A stretch of 64,000 nt of DNA from Shimwellia pseudoproteus (GTDB lineage Bacteria; Pseudomonadota; Gammaproteobacteria; Enterobacterales; Enterobacteriaceae): positions 1-64,000 of the forward strand of contig NZ_WBXP01000010.1 in assembly GCF_016415625.1 (NCBI RefSeq), written 5' to 3'. The number at the start of each line of letters is the position of its first letter. Position 1 is the stretch's first letter. A program made the position numbers and the translations under genes. Below, in pieces: positions 43,025-51,702 of the stretch. Under the pieces are notes generated by a model. That model worked only from the letters and a program-made list of their open reading frames with translations, was not told where the DNA came from and did not search any database.

Positions 43025-44524
43025 ATGAGTCTGCTATCAGGTGTTGTAAAATCACTCTCCAAACTGTCTATGATTGGCCGCGCGCTCATGCTGCCTATCT
43101 CGTTACTGCCGGCCGCGGGGCTGCTGCTGGCCTTTGGCGATAAATTCCATCTGCCGTTGATGATGAATGCCGGCGGTGTCATTTTCGACAACTTACCCAT
43201 GCTGTTTGCCATTGGCTCGGCGGTGGGGCTGGCGTCCGAATCCGGGATTGCGGCGCTGTCTGCCGCGGTATCGGTGTTTGTCACCAACATCACCATTAGC
43301 ACCGTGCTGGGCATCACCCCGGACATGGCCTCCCAGGGCGGGAAATACGCCATGGTGGTCGGGATCCCCACGTTACAGATGGGCGTCTTCGGCGGATTAA
43401 TCTGCGGGATCCTTGCGGCCTGGTGTTATAACCGTTTCCACGCCATGCAGTTGCCGGAGTTCCTCGGGTTCTTCTCCGGTAAGCGCTTTGTGGCCATCGC
43501 CACGGCATTACTGTCCTTTATTCTTGGCCTGCTGCTGCCCTATGTCTGGCAGCATATCCAGGCCGGTATTGATGCGCTGTCGGTGGTGATCAATGGCGAT
43601 AACCAGGCGGCGTCTACCTTTATCTTTGGCCTGGTGGAACGGGCACTGATCCCCCTCGGGCTGCACCATATCTGGTACCCGTCATTCTGGTACTCCTTTG
43701 GGGATTACACCACCCAGGCCGGCCAGGTTATCCACGGCGATCAGACTATCTGGTTCAAAATGCTGGAAGAAGGGGTGAAATCCTTCAGTAGCGACAGCTA
43801 CCAAAACGCCGGTAAATTTATGCAGGGGGAATTCCCGCTGATGCTGTTTGCCCTGCCTGCGGCTTGCCTGGCGATGTACCACGAAGCCCACAGCAAAAAT
43901 AAAAAAATCGCCTTCGGGATCCTGTTTTCTGCCGCGCTGACCTGCTTCCTGACCGGGATCACCGAGCCGGTCGAGTTCACCTTTATTTTTGTGGCGCCGA
44001 TCCTCTACGTATTTAATGCGATCATGGCGGGGCTGGCCTACATGACCATGTATTTGTTACATGCCCATATCGCCAAGTCATTCTCTGCCGGGCTGATTGA
44101 CTATATCTCCTTTGGGATCCTGCCATCGTTTAACGGCTACCAGACCAACTTCCTTAATGCGGCTATTGTCGGCATCCCGATGGCGATTATTTACTACTTC
44201 ACCTTCCGGTTTGTGATCCGCCGCTTCGATGTCAAAACACCGGGGCGTACCGATGTCACAACCGACGCCAGCGATAAAACGGATACCGAACTGGCCGGGG
44301 AAATTATCGCCCTGCTGGGCGGTGCCCAAAATATTGATTCCGTAGGGGCCTGCATCACCCGTTTGCGCCTGGAAGTGGACAAAAGCGATAAGGTCAATAA
44401 AGAGGGTCTTAACAGCCTCGGTGCCAGAGGGGTCGTTTTCGTGGGTGATAAAGGCATCCAGGTTATTTTTGGTGCCCGGGCGCAGTTTATCGCCCAAACC
44501 ATGTCCACGATGATTGGCAAATAA
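43025..44524 (+). CDS. PTS sugar permease IICB (glucose/maltose/N-acetylglucosamine type)
   Basis: A 499-residue fused EIIC-EIIB. The EIIC membrane domain covers about residues 10-385 (GLHHIWYPSFW and FLTGITEPVEFTF are the family signatures), and EIIB follows at about 415-490, with the phosphorylated cysteine in ACITRLRLEV. It imports and phosphorylates a glucose-type sugar; an EIIA must be supplied by another gene such as crr. It is more like the glucose/NagE group than E. coli MalX. Two overlapping operators lie upstream and a MalI-like regulator downstream, suggesting induction by an alpha-glucoside or amino sugar. Confidence 0.85.
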   Translation: MSLLSGVVKSLSKLSMIGRALMLPISLLPAAGLLLAFGDKFHLPLMMNAGGVIFDNLPMLFAIGSAVGLASESGIAALSAAVSVFVTNITISTVLGITPDMASQGGKYAMVVGIPTLQMGVFGGLICGILAAWCYNRFHAMQLPEFLGFFSGKRFVAIATALLSFILGLLLPYVWQHIQAGIDALSVVINGDNQAASTFIFGLVERALIPLGLHHIWYPSFWYSFGDYTTQAGQVIHGDQTIWFKMLEEGVKSFSSDSYQNAGKFMQGEFPLMLFALPAACLAMYHEAHSKNKKIAFGILFSAALTCFLTGITEPVEFTFIFVAPILYVFNAIMAGLAYMTMYLLHAHIAKSFSAGLIDYISFGILPSFNGYQTNFLNAAIVGIPMAIIYYFTFRFVIRRFDVKTPGRTDVTTDASDKTDTELAGEIIALLGGAQNIDSVGACITRLRLEVDKSDKVNKEGLNSLGARGVVFVGDKGIQVIFGARAQFIAQTMSTMIGK

Positions 44525-44542
44525 GTCTAAAAATGTCAGGCT

Positions 44543-44578
44543 GGCGTGTGCTGCCCTGACTGGGGGCGGCACACGCTT
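44543..44578 (+). terminator. Terminator after the PTS gene
   Basis: A long stem (GGCGTGTGC with GCACACGC plus inner GCC/GGC pairs) begins about 20 bases after the stop codon and is followed by TTT. It separates the permease from its regulator gene. Confidence 0.65.
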
Positions 44579-44658
44579 TGCCCGCACAGGGATTGCCTGA
44601 ACGGCGATTTATCTGCACGGCTGTGGGTTGGACGCCGTTATTTTTTCAGGGAGTCAGG

Positions 44659-45675
44659 TTGAAGAAAGTCAGTATTATTGATGTTGCAAAACATGCGGGT
44701 GTCTCGGTATCGACTGTCTCCCTGGTCTTGCGTCAGAAAGGGAAAATCTCGGCGACAACTATCGATAAAGTGAACCAGTCGATTTCCGATCTGGGGTATG
44801 TGCACAACCTGGCCGCGGCCAATCTGCGCGCCAGTACCTCAAACCTGATTGGCCTGATCCTGTGTGACTTCAGCGACAACTTTACCCTCAAGGTGATGGC
44901 CAGCGTGGTCCAGAATCTGGAAAGCAGCGGTTTTATGGTGTTCCTCGGCCAGCCGGGGCGCAACGGCGAGTTCCTCGAACGCTGCCTGACCTCCTTCAAA
45001 CAACAAGGGGTGGCGGGGGTTATCTACCTTGATGCCGATAATACCCGCAGCCAGTTACCTGAAAAGCTCCGCCACTGCCCGTTTCCACTGGTGGTGGTCT
45101 CCCAGTCATTACTGGAGGCACCGTGCTATCTGGTGGTGCGCGATAATCGCCAGGCCGCCAGCCTGGCAACCCGCTACCTGATTGAGCGCGGGCACCGCAA
45201 CATTGGCTATATTGGCGGGAAAGATAATGACATTATTCGCCAGCAGCGCCTGCTGGGGTTTCGCAGTACCCTGACACAATTTGGTATCCCCTGGCGGGAT
45301 GCGGTGGTACCGGCCTGTAGTGATGATACCCGGGCCGCCAGCCAGGCCACCCGGGGGCTGCTGGAGAATAACAGCACCATCACCGCCCTGCTCTGCCATT
45401 CGCCAGACGCTATGATAGGCTCTATCGCCGGTATCCATCAGGTGGGGCGTACCGTGGGGAAAGATGTGTTCCTCACCCAGCAAGTGGCGCTGATAGGTTT
45501 TGACGATATGCTCAGCGTCAATCTCACCTCGCCATCCTTTACCTATGTATCATCCGCCAGCGAAGAAACCGGCCGCCAGGCAGTGGCGCTGCTGCTGCGC
45601 AAGCTAGAAACACCGGCGCTGGCGCTACAACGCATTACCTTATCGGGGCAACTGGTGGCCAGAGAGTCGGCCTGA
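44659..45675 (+). CDS. MalI-like LacI family regulator with TTG start
   Basis: A 338-residue repressor. The LacI helix-turn-helix is at the N terminus (SIIDVAKHAGVSVSTVSLVLR, about residues 5-25), followed by a hinge helix and a periplasmic-binding-protein-like sugar domain. The TTG at 44659 is chosen because AGGGAG lies at the right distance and the HTH then starts where expected; no ATG is suitable. It resembles MalI in the DNA-binding region. It most likely represses the PTS permease through the overlapping operators at 42945-42971. The inducer is unknown. Confidence 0.85.
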   Translation: MKKVSIIDVAKHAGVSVSTVSLVLRQKGKISATTIDKVNQSISDLGYVHNLAAANLRASTSNLIGLILCDFSDNFTLKVMASVVQNLESSGFMVFLGQPGRNGEFLERCLTSFKQQGVAGVIYLDADNTRSQLPEKLRHCPFPLVVVSQSLLEAPCYLVVRDNRQAASLATRYLIERGHRNIGYIGGKDNDIIRQQRLLGFRSTLTQFGIPWRDAVVPACSDDTRAASQATRGLLENNSTITALLCHSPDAMIGSIAGIHQVGRTVGKDVFLTQQVALIGFDDMLSVNLTSPSFTYVSSASEETGRQAVALLLRKLETPALALQRITLSGQLVARESA

Positions 45676-45758
45676 AGGGCAAAGCATGAAGGCGTACAAC
45701 CAGGGAAGTAACCGGACCAGCCCGGGGGGCCTATCCGGTTATGTATTGCGTAACGTTA

Positions 45759-47144
45759 TTACTTACGGCGCCAGGTAGTCCCCTGCGGGCCATCTTCCAG
45801 CACAATCCCCATCTCATTTAAGCGATCGCGGGCGGCATCGGCAGCAGCCCAGTCTTTCGCTTTACGGGCATCCAGCCGCTGCTGGATCAGGGCGTCGATT
45901 TCAGCCACTTCGCCATCATCGGCCTGGGCACCGCTTTGCAGGAACGTTTCCGGATCTTGCTCCAGCAGGCCCAGCACGCCAGCCAGCTTGCGCATATGCG
46001 CCGCCATCTGGTTGGCTAACGCCATGTCTTCGCCCTTCAGACGGTTCACTTCCCGGGCCATATCAAACAGCGCGGAATAGGCCTCCGGGGTATTGAAGTC
46101 ATCATCCATGGCTTCGCGGAAGCGGGCTTCAAACGCCTCGCCCCCGGCCGGGGTGGCGGTGTTATCGGTACCGCGCAGCGCCGTGTAGAGCCGCTCCAGC
46201 GCAGAGCGGGCCTGTTTCAGGTTCTCTTCGCTGTAGTTCAGTTGGCTGCGGTAGTGGCCGGACATCAGGAAGTAACGGATGGTTTCCGCATCGTAATACT
46301 TGAGCACGTCGCGCACGGTAAAAAAGTTACCGAGGGATTTGGACATCTTTTCCCGGTCAACCATCACCATGCCGGAGTGCATCCAGTAGTTAACGTACTC
46401 ACCGCCGTGGGCGCAGGTGGACTGGGCAATTTCGTTCTCGTGGTGCGGGAACATCAGATCAGAACCGCCGCCGTGGATATCAAAGTGATTACCCAGCTGT
46501 TTGCAGTTCATCGCCGAACATTCAACGTGCCAGCCAGGACGGCCTTCACCCCAGGGGGATGACCAGCTTGGTTCACCCGGTTTGGACATTTTCCAGAGCA
46601 CAAAATCCATCGGGTTACGTTTCACGTCCGCCACTTCCACCCGAGCCCCGGCCTGGAGCTGCTCCAGATCCTGGCGGGATAATACGCCGTAGGTTGGGTC
46701 GGTCGGCACGGAGAACATCACATCGCCATTGTCCGCCACATAGGCGTGACCGCGGGAAATCAGTTGTTCGGTGATCTCGATGATTTCATGAATATGGTGG
46801 GTGGCGCGGGGTTCACTGTCCGGGGGCAAAATATTCAGCGCCGCAAAATCAGCGTGCATTTCGCCAATCATCCGGTCCACCAGATCGGTAAACGACTCAC
46901 CGTTCTCGTGGGCGCGTTTGATAATTTTGTCGTCAATGTCGGTAATGTTGCGCACATATTTAAGTTTATAGCCGAGGAAGCGCAAATAGCGGGTTACCAC
47001 ATCGAAAGCAACAAAAGTACGCCCGTGGCCGATATGACAGAGATCATAGACGGTGATACCACACACGTACATACCGACTTCTCCGGCATGAATGGGTTTA
47101 AATTCTTCTTTCTGGCGGCTGAGTGTATTGAAGATTTTTAACAT
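45759..47144 (-). CDS. cysS: Cysteinyl-tRNA synthetase
   Basis: A 461-residue class I aminoacyl-tRNA synthetase, the same length as E. coli CysS. HIGH-type motif HIGHGRTF, the zinc ligand Cys28 (YVCGITVYD) and the KMSKS loop ([11 protein letters not shown]) are present, with the C-terminal anticodon-binding region ending QGTTWRRK. It charges tRNA-Cys in the cytoplasm and is essential. It is divergent from ppiB, as in E. coli. An imperfect hairpin (about 45710-45740) lies just past its stop codon. Confidence 0.97.
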   Translation of the reverse strand: MLKIFNTLSRQKEEFKPIHAGEVGMYVCGITVYDLCHIGHGRTFVAFDVVTRYLRFLGYKLKYVRNITDIDDKIIKRAHENGESFTDLVDRMIGEMHADFAALNILPPDSEPRATHHIHEIIEITEQLISRGHAYVADNGDVMFSVPTDPTYGVLSRQDLEQLQAGARVEVADVKRNPMDFVLWKMSKPGEPSWSSPWGEGRPGWHVECSAMNCKQLGNHFDIHGGGSDLMFPHHENEIAQSTCAHGGEYVNYWMHSGMVMVDREKMSKSLGNFFTVRDVLKYYDAETIRYFLMSGHYRSQLNYSEENLKQARSALERLYTALRGTDNTATPAGGEAFEARFREAMDDDFNTPEAYSALFDMAREVNRLKGEDMALANQMAAHMRKLAGVLGLLEQDPETFLQSGAQADDGEVAEIDALIQQRLDARKAKDWAAADAARDRLNEMGIVLEDGPQGTTWRRK

Positions 47145-47323
47145 CAGAGTGTTCCGTGTCTGTGTGTGGTCATAAAAAAATTTAAGCAGTTATCTTAACC
47201 CATAATTCTGTTTCCCGGCCATGTTTTGCAAGATGATCCCGGCAGCCAAGTTGTGTTATAAAACCAGTTACACTGGCCTGCTGTTACGGGCCTGGGCAAT
47301 TGTTAACCCAACAGGATGCAAAC

Positions 47324-47818
47324 ATGGTTACTTTTCACACCAACCACGGCGATATCGTGATCAAAACTTTCGATAAAGAAGCGCCGGTTACCGTCAAAAA
47401 CTTCCTGGGTTACTGCCGCGAAGGTTTTTACGACAACACCATTTTCCACCGTGTGATCAACGGCTTTATGATCCAGGGTGGCGGTTTTGAACCCGGGATG
47501 AAACAGAAAACGACCAAAGACGCTATCCAGAACGAAGCCAACAATGGTCTGAAAAACACCCGCGGTACCCTGGCAATGGCCCGTACCCAGGCGCCGCACT
47601 CCGCAACAGCCCAATTCTTCATCAATGTGGTTGATAACGACTTCCTGAACTTCAGCGGTGAAAACCTGCAGGGTTGGGGTTACTGTGTCTTCGCCGAAGT
47701 GGTTGAAGGCATGGACGTTGTTGACAACATCAAAGCGGTCTCTACCGGCCGCAGCGGCATGCACCAGGATGTGCCGAAAGATGACGTCATCATCAAAAGC
47801 GTTACCATCAGCGAATAA
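47324..47818 (+). CDS. ppiB: Cytoplasmic peptidyl-prolyl isomerase B (cyclophilin)
   Basis: A 164-residue cyclophilin matching E. coli PpiB. It contains the active-site residues in [23 protein letters not shown] and ATAQFFINV. It speeds cis-trans isomerisation of proline peptide bonds during folding. The start at 47324 ([10 protein letters not shown]) fits the family and has AGGATG upstream. lpxH starts three bases after its stop codon, so the two are translated together. Confidence 0.97.
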   Translation: MVTFHTNHGDIVIKTFDKEAPVTVKNFLGYCREGFYDNTIFHRVINGFMIQGGGFEPGMKQKTTKDAIQNEANNGLKNTRGTLAMARTQAPHSATAQFFINVVDNDFLNFSGENLQGWGYCVFAEVVEGMDVVDNIKAVSTGRSGMHQDVPKDDVIIKSVTISE

Positions 47819-47821
47819 GCT

Positions 47822-48544
47822 GTGTCCACGCTGTTTATTGCAGACTTACATCTGTGTGAAGAAGAACCGGCGATCACCGCCGGTTTTCTGCGTTTTCTGG
47901 CCGGGCGCGCCCGGGAAGCTGACGCGTTGTACATCCTTGGCGATCTGTTCGAAGCGTGGATTGGCGATGATAACCTCACCCCGCTCCACCAGACCGTGGC
48001 CAGCGCCATCCGCCAGCTCGTTGACCACGGGGTACCCTGCTACTTTATTCACGGCAATCGCGATTTCCTGATAGGCAAACGCTTCGCCCGGGAGAGCGGC
48101 ATGATCCTGCTGCCGGAAGTGCAGCATTTGACGCTGTATAGCCGTGATCTGTTGATCATGCACGGTGACACACTGTGCACCGACGATGCCGGCTACCAGG
48201 CATTTCGTAAAAAGGTCCATACCCGCTGGGTCCAGTGGCTGTTTCTGGCGCTACCGCTGTTTGTCCGCCGCCGTATCGCGGCCCGTATGCGCGCCGACAG
48301 CCAGGCCGCCAACAGCCAGAAATCGGTCGCCATCATGGATGTTAATCCACAGGCCGTGGTCGCAGTGATGGAGGCCTACCGGGTACAGTGGTTAATCCAC
48401 GGTCATACCCATCGCCCGGAAATCCATACTCTGGAGGCCAACGGCAAGCCCGCATGGCGTGCGGTATTAGGCGCCTGGCACCACGAGGGATCGCTTATCG
48501 AAGTCACCCCGCAAAACACCACCCTGCAATTTTTTCCATTTTAA
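47822..48544 (+). CDS. lpxH: UDP-2,3-diacylglucosamine pyrophosphohydrolase
   Basis: A 240-residue calcineurin-like phosphoesterase of lipid A synthesis, the length of E. coli LpxH. The metal-binding motifs DLHL (8-11), [15 protein letters not shown] and HGHTHRP are complete. It cleaves UDP-2,3-diacylglucosamine to lipid X at the inner membrane. The start is GTG at 47822. It closely follows ppiB. A short inverted repeat followed by a run of seven T residues lies just past its stop codon and probably acts as a terminator. Confidence 0.97.
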   Translation: MSTLFIADLHLCEEEPAITAGFLRFLAGRAREADALYILGDLFEAWIGDDNLTPLHQTVASAIRQLVDHGVPCYFIHGNRDFLIGKRFARESGMILLPEVQHLTLYSRDLLIMHGDTLCTDDAGYQAFRKKVHTRWVQWLFLALPLFVRRRIAARMRADSQAANSQKSVAIMDVNPQAVVAVMEAYRVQWLIHGHTHRPEIHTLEANGKPAWRAVLGAWHHEGSLIEVTPQNTTLQFFPF

Positions 48545-48577
48545 GCGCTATAGCGTTTTTTTGCGCTATTTCTCGCC

Positions 48578-48593
48578 GCGCAACCGTTTTCCC
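48578..48593 (+). promoter_or_regulatory. purE: PurR operator of purEK
   Basis: GCGCAACCGTTTTCCC agrees with the PurR consensus at 12 of 16 positions and is nearly identical to the E. coli purEK operator as I recall it. It lies about 90 bases upstream of purE. Confidence 0.8.
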
Positions 48594-48678
48594 TGGCCGT
48601 TTTACATGCTATTCTCATGCCCTCTTAAAACGACGCCCACGTTGTTTTGCTTGCACATCCACAGGAGTTTTAAGACCC

Positions 48679-49188
48679 ATGTCTTCCAGCCAGATCCCGG
48701 TTCGTATTGCCATTGTCATGGGCTCCAGAAGTGACTGGGCCACCATGCAATTTGCCGCAGAAATCCTCGATATGCTCGATGTCCCGTACCACACTGAGGT
48801 GGTTTCAGCCCACCGCACCCCGGACAAGCTATTCAGCTTTGCCGAACAGGCACAGGATAATGGGTATCAGGTGATTATTGCCGGTGCCGGTGGCGCCGCC
48901 CACCTGCCGGGTATGATTGCAGCAAAAACCCTGGTGCCGGTACTGGGTGTGCCAGTACAAAGCGCCGCCCTGAGCGGGGTGGACAGCCTGTACTCTATTG
49001 TACAAATGCCGCGCGGGATCCCGGTGGGCACCCTGGCCATCGGTAAAGCCGGCGCCGCCAACGCGGCCCTGCTGGCGGCCCAGATTATCGCCACCCACGA
49101 CAGCGCGCTGCTGGCGCGCCTCAGCGCATGGCGCCAGAAACAGACTGATGAGGTGCTGGAGAATCCAGATCCGCGGGGTGACGCATGA
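48679..49188 (+). CDS. purE: N5-carboxyaminoimidazole ribonucleotide mutase
   Basis: A 169-residue class I Pur[17 protein letters not shown] and [11 protein letters not shown] are the substrate-binding segments. It converts N5-CAIR to CAIR in purine synthesis. The start at 48679 ([10 protein letters not shown]) follows CAGGAG and matches E. coli; the open frame upstream overlaps lpxH and is not used. purK overlaps its stop by four bases. Confidence 0.97.
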   Translation: MSSSQIPVRIAIVMGSRSDWATMQFAAEILDMLDVPYHTEVVSAHRTPDKLFSFAEQAQDNGYQVIIAGAGGAAHLPGMIAAKTLVPVLGVPVQSAALSGVDSLYSIVQMPRGIPVGTLAIGKAGAANAALLAAQIIATHDSALLARLSAWRQKQTDEVLENPDPRGDA

Positions 49189-50252
49189 TGCAGGTCTGCG
49201 TACTGGGTAACGGCCAGTTGGGCCGGATGCTGCGCCAGGCGGGCGAACCGCTGGGGATAACCGTCTACCCTGTTGGGCTGGATGCAGAACCCCAGGGGGT
49301 GCCGTTTCAGCACAGTGTTATCACGGCTGAAATCGAACGCTGGCCGGAAACCGCCCTCACCCGGGAACTGGCGCGCCACAACGCGTTTGTAAACCGCGAT
49401 GTCTTCCCGATCATTGCCGATCGCCTGACCCAGAAACAGCTGTTCGATAAGCTGGCGCTGGCGACGGCCCCCTGGCAGTTACTGGCGGATGCGGCCCAGT
49501 GGCCCGCTATTTTCGCCCGCCTGGGCGATCTGGCTATCGTGAAGCGCCGCACCGGCGGCTATGATGGCCGCGGTCAGTGGCGGCTACGCAGTGCCGAGAC
49601 GGCGCAACTCCCCGCGGCGTGTTATGGCGAGTGTATCGTTGAACAGGGAATTAACTTCTCCGGGGAAGTCTCACTGGTTGGCGCCCGTGGCCGTGACGGC
49701 AGCACGGTGTTCTATCCGCTGACCCACAACCTGCATCAGGAGGGGATCTTGCGTACCAGCGTGGTGTTCCCTCAGGCCGATCTGGCATTACAAGAGCAGG
49801 CTGAATCCATGCTCAGCGCCATTATGCACGAACTGGAATATGTGGGCGTTATGGCGATGGAGTGCTTTATCACCCCCGGGGGGCTACTGATTAACGAGCT
49901 GGCGCCCCGAGTGCATAACAGCGGGCACTGGACCCAAAACGGCGCCTCGATCAGCCAGTTTGAGCTGCACTTGCGGGCTATTCTCGATTTACCCCTGCCG
50001 CCACCAGTGGTGAATGGCGCGTCGGTGATGGTGAACCTGATTGGCACCGATCTGAACTACGACTGGCTGAAACTGCCGCTGGTGCGGCTCCACTGGTATG
50101 ACAAAGACGTCCGTCCCGGTCGTAAAGTGGGCCATCTTAACCTCAACGATCAGGATACCGATAGGCTAAGTGCCACTCTGGAGGCGCTGACCCCGCTACT
50201 GCCGGTGGAATACCACAGCGGTATTCAGTGGGCACAGCACAAGCTTAACTAA
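49185..50252 (+). CDS. purK: N5-carboxyaminoimidazole ribonucleotide synthase
   Basis: A 355-residue ATP-grasp enzyme matching E. coli PurK. The N-terminal [15 protein letters not shown] binds AIR, and [14 protein letters not shown] and [15 protein letters not shown] are the ATP-grasp active-site segments. It makes N5-CAIR from AIR, bicarbonate and ATP, feeding PurE. The gene starts with two tandem ATG codons; the first overlaps the purE stop (ATGA). Confidence 0.97.
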   Translation: MMQVCVLGNGQLGRMLRQAGEPLGITVYPVGLDAEPQGVPFQHSVITAEIERWPETALTRELARHNAFVNRDVFPIIADRLTQKQLFDKLALATAPWQLLADAAQWPAIFARLGDLAIVKRRTGGYDGRGQWRLRSAETAQLPAACYGECIVEQGINFSGEVSLVGARGRDGSTVFYPLTHNLHQEGILRTSVVFPQADLALQEQAESMLSAIMHELEYVGVMAMECFITPGGLLINELAPRVHNSGHWTQNGASISQFELHLRAILDLPLPPPVVNGASVMVNLIGTDLNYDWLKLPLVRLHWYDKDVRPGRKVGHLNLNDQDTDRLSATLEALTPLLPVEYHSGIQWAQHKLN

Positions 50253-50294
50253 CCGGAAAGCGGGCCTGACGGGCCGGGAATACTATGTGGAGAA

Positions 50295-50318
50295 TTTCCC
50301 CCGCCGTAGCGGGGGAAA
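50295..50318. terminator. Bidirectional terminator between purK and the porin gene
   Basis: A perfect 10-bp stem (TTTCCCCCGC with GCGGGGGAAA) and CGTA loop sits between the convergent purK and porin genes. A-rich and T-rich edges on both sides allow use in either direction. Confidence 0.75.
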
Positions 50319-50324
50319 GGGACA

Positions 50325-51500
50325 TCAGAAGTCGTAACGTACACGAACGACGTTCATGTCACCCTGATCGTCGGTGCTGGAGGTAAAGACGTGTTCGTAA
50401 TCGACGCGGAAGCCGTAATCCAGCTGGAAGGAGATACCCAGCCCGTTATCGATACGTTTGTAGTTGCTGCCGCTCAGGTATTCCAGACGGTCACCCATGA
50501 AGTAAGGCTGGATGCTCTTAACCATGTATTTGCCAATCGGGAATTTATAACCTGCGAAGTATTCAACGCCCCATGCATCACCGGCAAAGTAGTTGTTCGG
50601 TGATTTTGAGCTAGATTTGGAGACCAGATAGTTCTGGTAGTAACCACCGCCCGCAGACAGTGTCCAGTTATCCGGGGTCCAGCTTAATGCTGTACCGTAG
50701 ATGCTCTGGTTGTAGGTTTTACCTTCTGAACGGGCACTGTTCTGGTATACCACGGCGCGGGTCAGGTTCCACGCGGTACCCCAGGTCAGGTCTTCAGTGA
50801 TGTGGTAGTCCACACCCAGTGAGCCGCCGCCTTTACGTTTGTAGCTGTAACCGCTGTAGTTACCGTTGCTGTTGACACGGTACGGTTCATCTTCAAACAG
50901 GTAGCCGGCATACACATCGGCGTCGCCGAAGGTATTTTTGTATTTCAGCATGCTGCGGGAACGGTAAGAACCATCATAGTTACCGTTGATACCATTACCT
51001 GGTGCCTGGGCTAACATATCGTAATCCCAGATATCAGTTTTGGCCCCGATAACATCGTAGTAAATACTGTTTTGTTTACCGTAGGTCAGTGTACCGTAGG
51101 TGGCGCTTTTCAGCCCGGTATACAACATACGACGGTCAGTATTAGTAGAGCCTTTGGCGTAGTGATTATCCCAGTTGAAAAGTGCAGGAATATTCACACC
51201 CAGTTCGTAGTAGCTGATCCAGCTGATGTCATCGAACAGATAGTAATCAGCGGAGAATCGGAAACGGGTACCGCCATCAAAAACATTGCGTTTGTATGAA
51301 CCTTTGTCTCCATCGCCGGTCATATTGTTTATCTGCGGACGAATAGAACCGCCCACTTTAAAGTCAAGACGGCTGAGGGGATCGCCCGCCTGCGGATCCT
51401 GCTTAATCAGGGTAATTTCCGCCTGGGACGCAAAAGAAACAGAACCAAGTACCACTGCCGCGCCGATTGCTTTCGCCAGCGCGTTTATTTTAATTGTCAT
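50325..51500 (-). CDS. Outer-membrane porin, unassigned substrate
   Basis: A 391-residue outer-membrane protein. The signal peptide ends near SQA (about residue 26). Alternating hydrophobic/polar strands with many aromatic residues and a C-terminal phenylalanine (VRVRYDF) show a beta-barrel of the Gram-negative porin type. The length and the DGGTRFRFSADYYLFDD segment differ from OmpC/OmpF, so it is not one of the major porins. No metabolic partner is adjacent. It lies between purK and ybbP, where E. coli K-12 has other genes, suggesting a lineage-specific insertion. Confidence 0.85.
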   Translation of the reverse strand: MTIKINALAKAIGAAVVLGSVSFASQAEITLIKQDPQAGDPLSRLDFKVGGSIRPQINNMTGDGDKGSYKRNVFDGGTRFRFSADYYLFDDISWISYYELGVNIPALFNWDNHYAKGSTNTDRRMLYTGLKSATYGTLTYGKQNSIYYDVIGAKTDIWDYDMLAQAPGNGINGNYDGSYRSRSMLKYKNTFGDADVYAGYLFEDEPYRVNSNGNYSGYSYKRKGGGSLGVDYHITEDLTWGTAWNLTRAVVYQNSARSEGKTYNQSIYGTALSWTPDNWTLSAGGGYYQNYLVSKSSSKSPNNYFAGDAWGVEYFAGYKFPIGKYMVKSIQPYFMGDRLEYLSGSNYKRIDNGLGISFQLDYGFRVDYEHVFTSSTDDQGDMNVVRVRYDF

Positions 51501-51702
51501 TATTAATCCTTAGTGTCCTGCTAACTATTAGCCAAGGCATGTTACCGTGCTTTTATGACGGTTTTGGTTACAAAATTATCAATAAGTGCCGTTAAAAAAT
51601 ACTTAATTTGTTACAAGGTGTTTCACCAAAACACCCACTGGCCATCAAAATGTCAGTTTCTGTCAATGTTACTGAATATTAATCCTTTGAATAATTAGGG
51701 AA

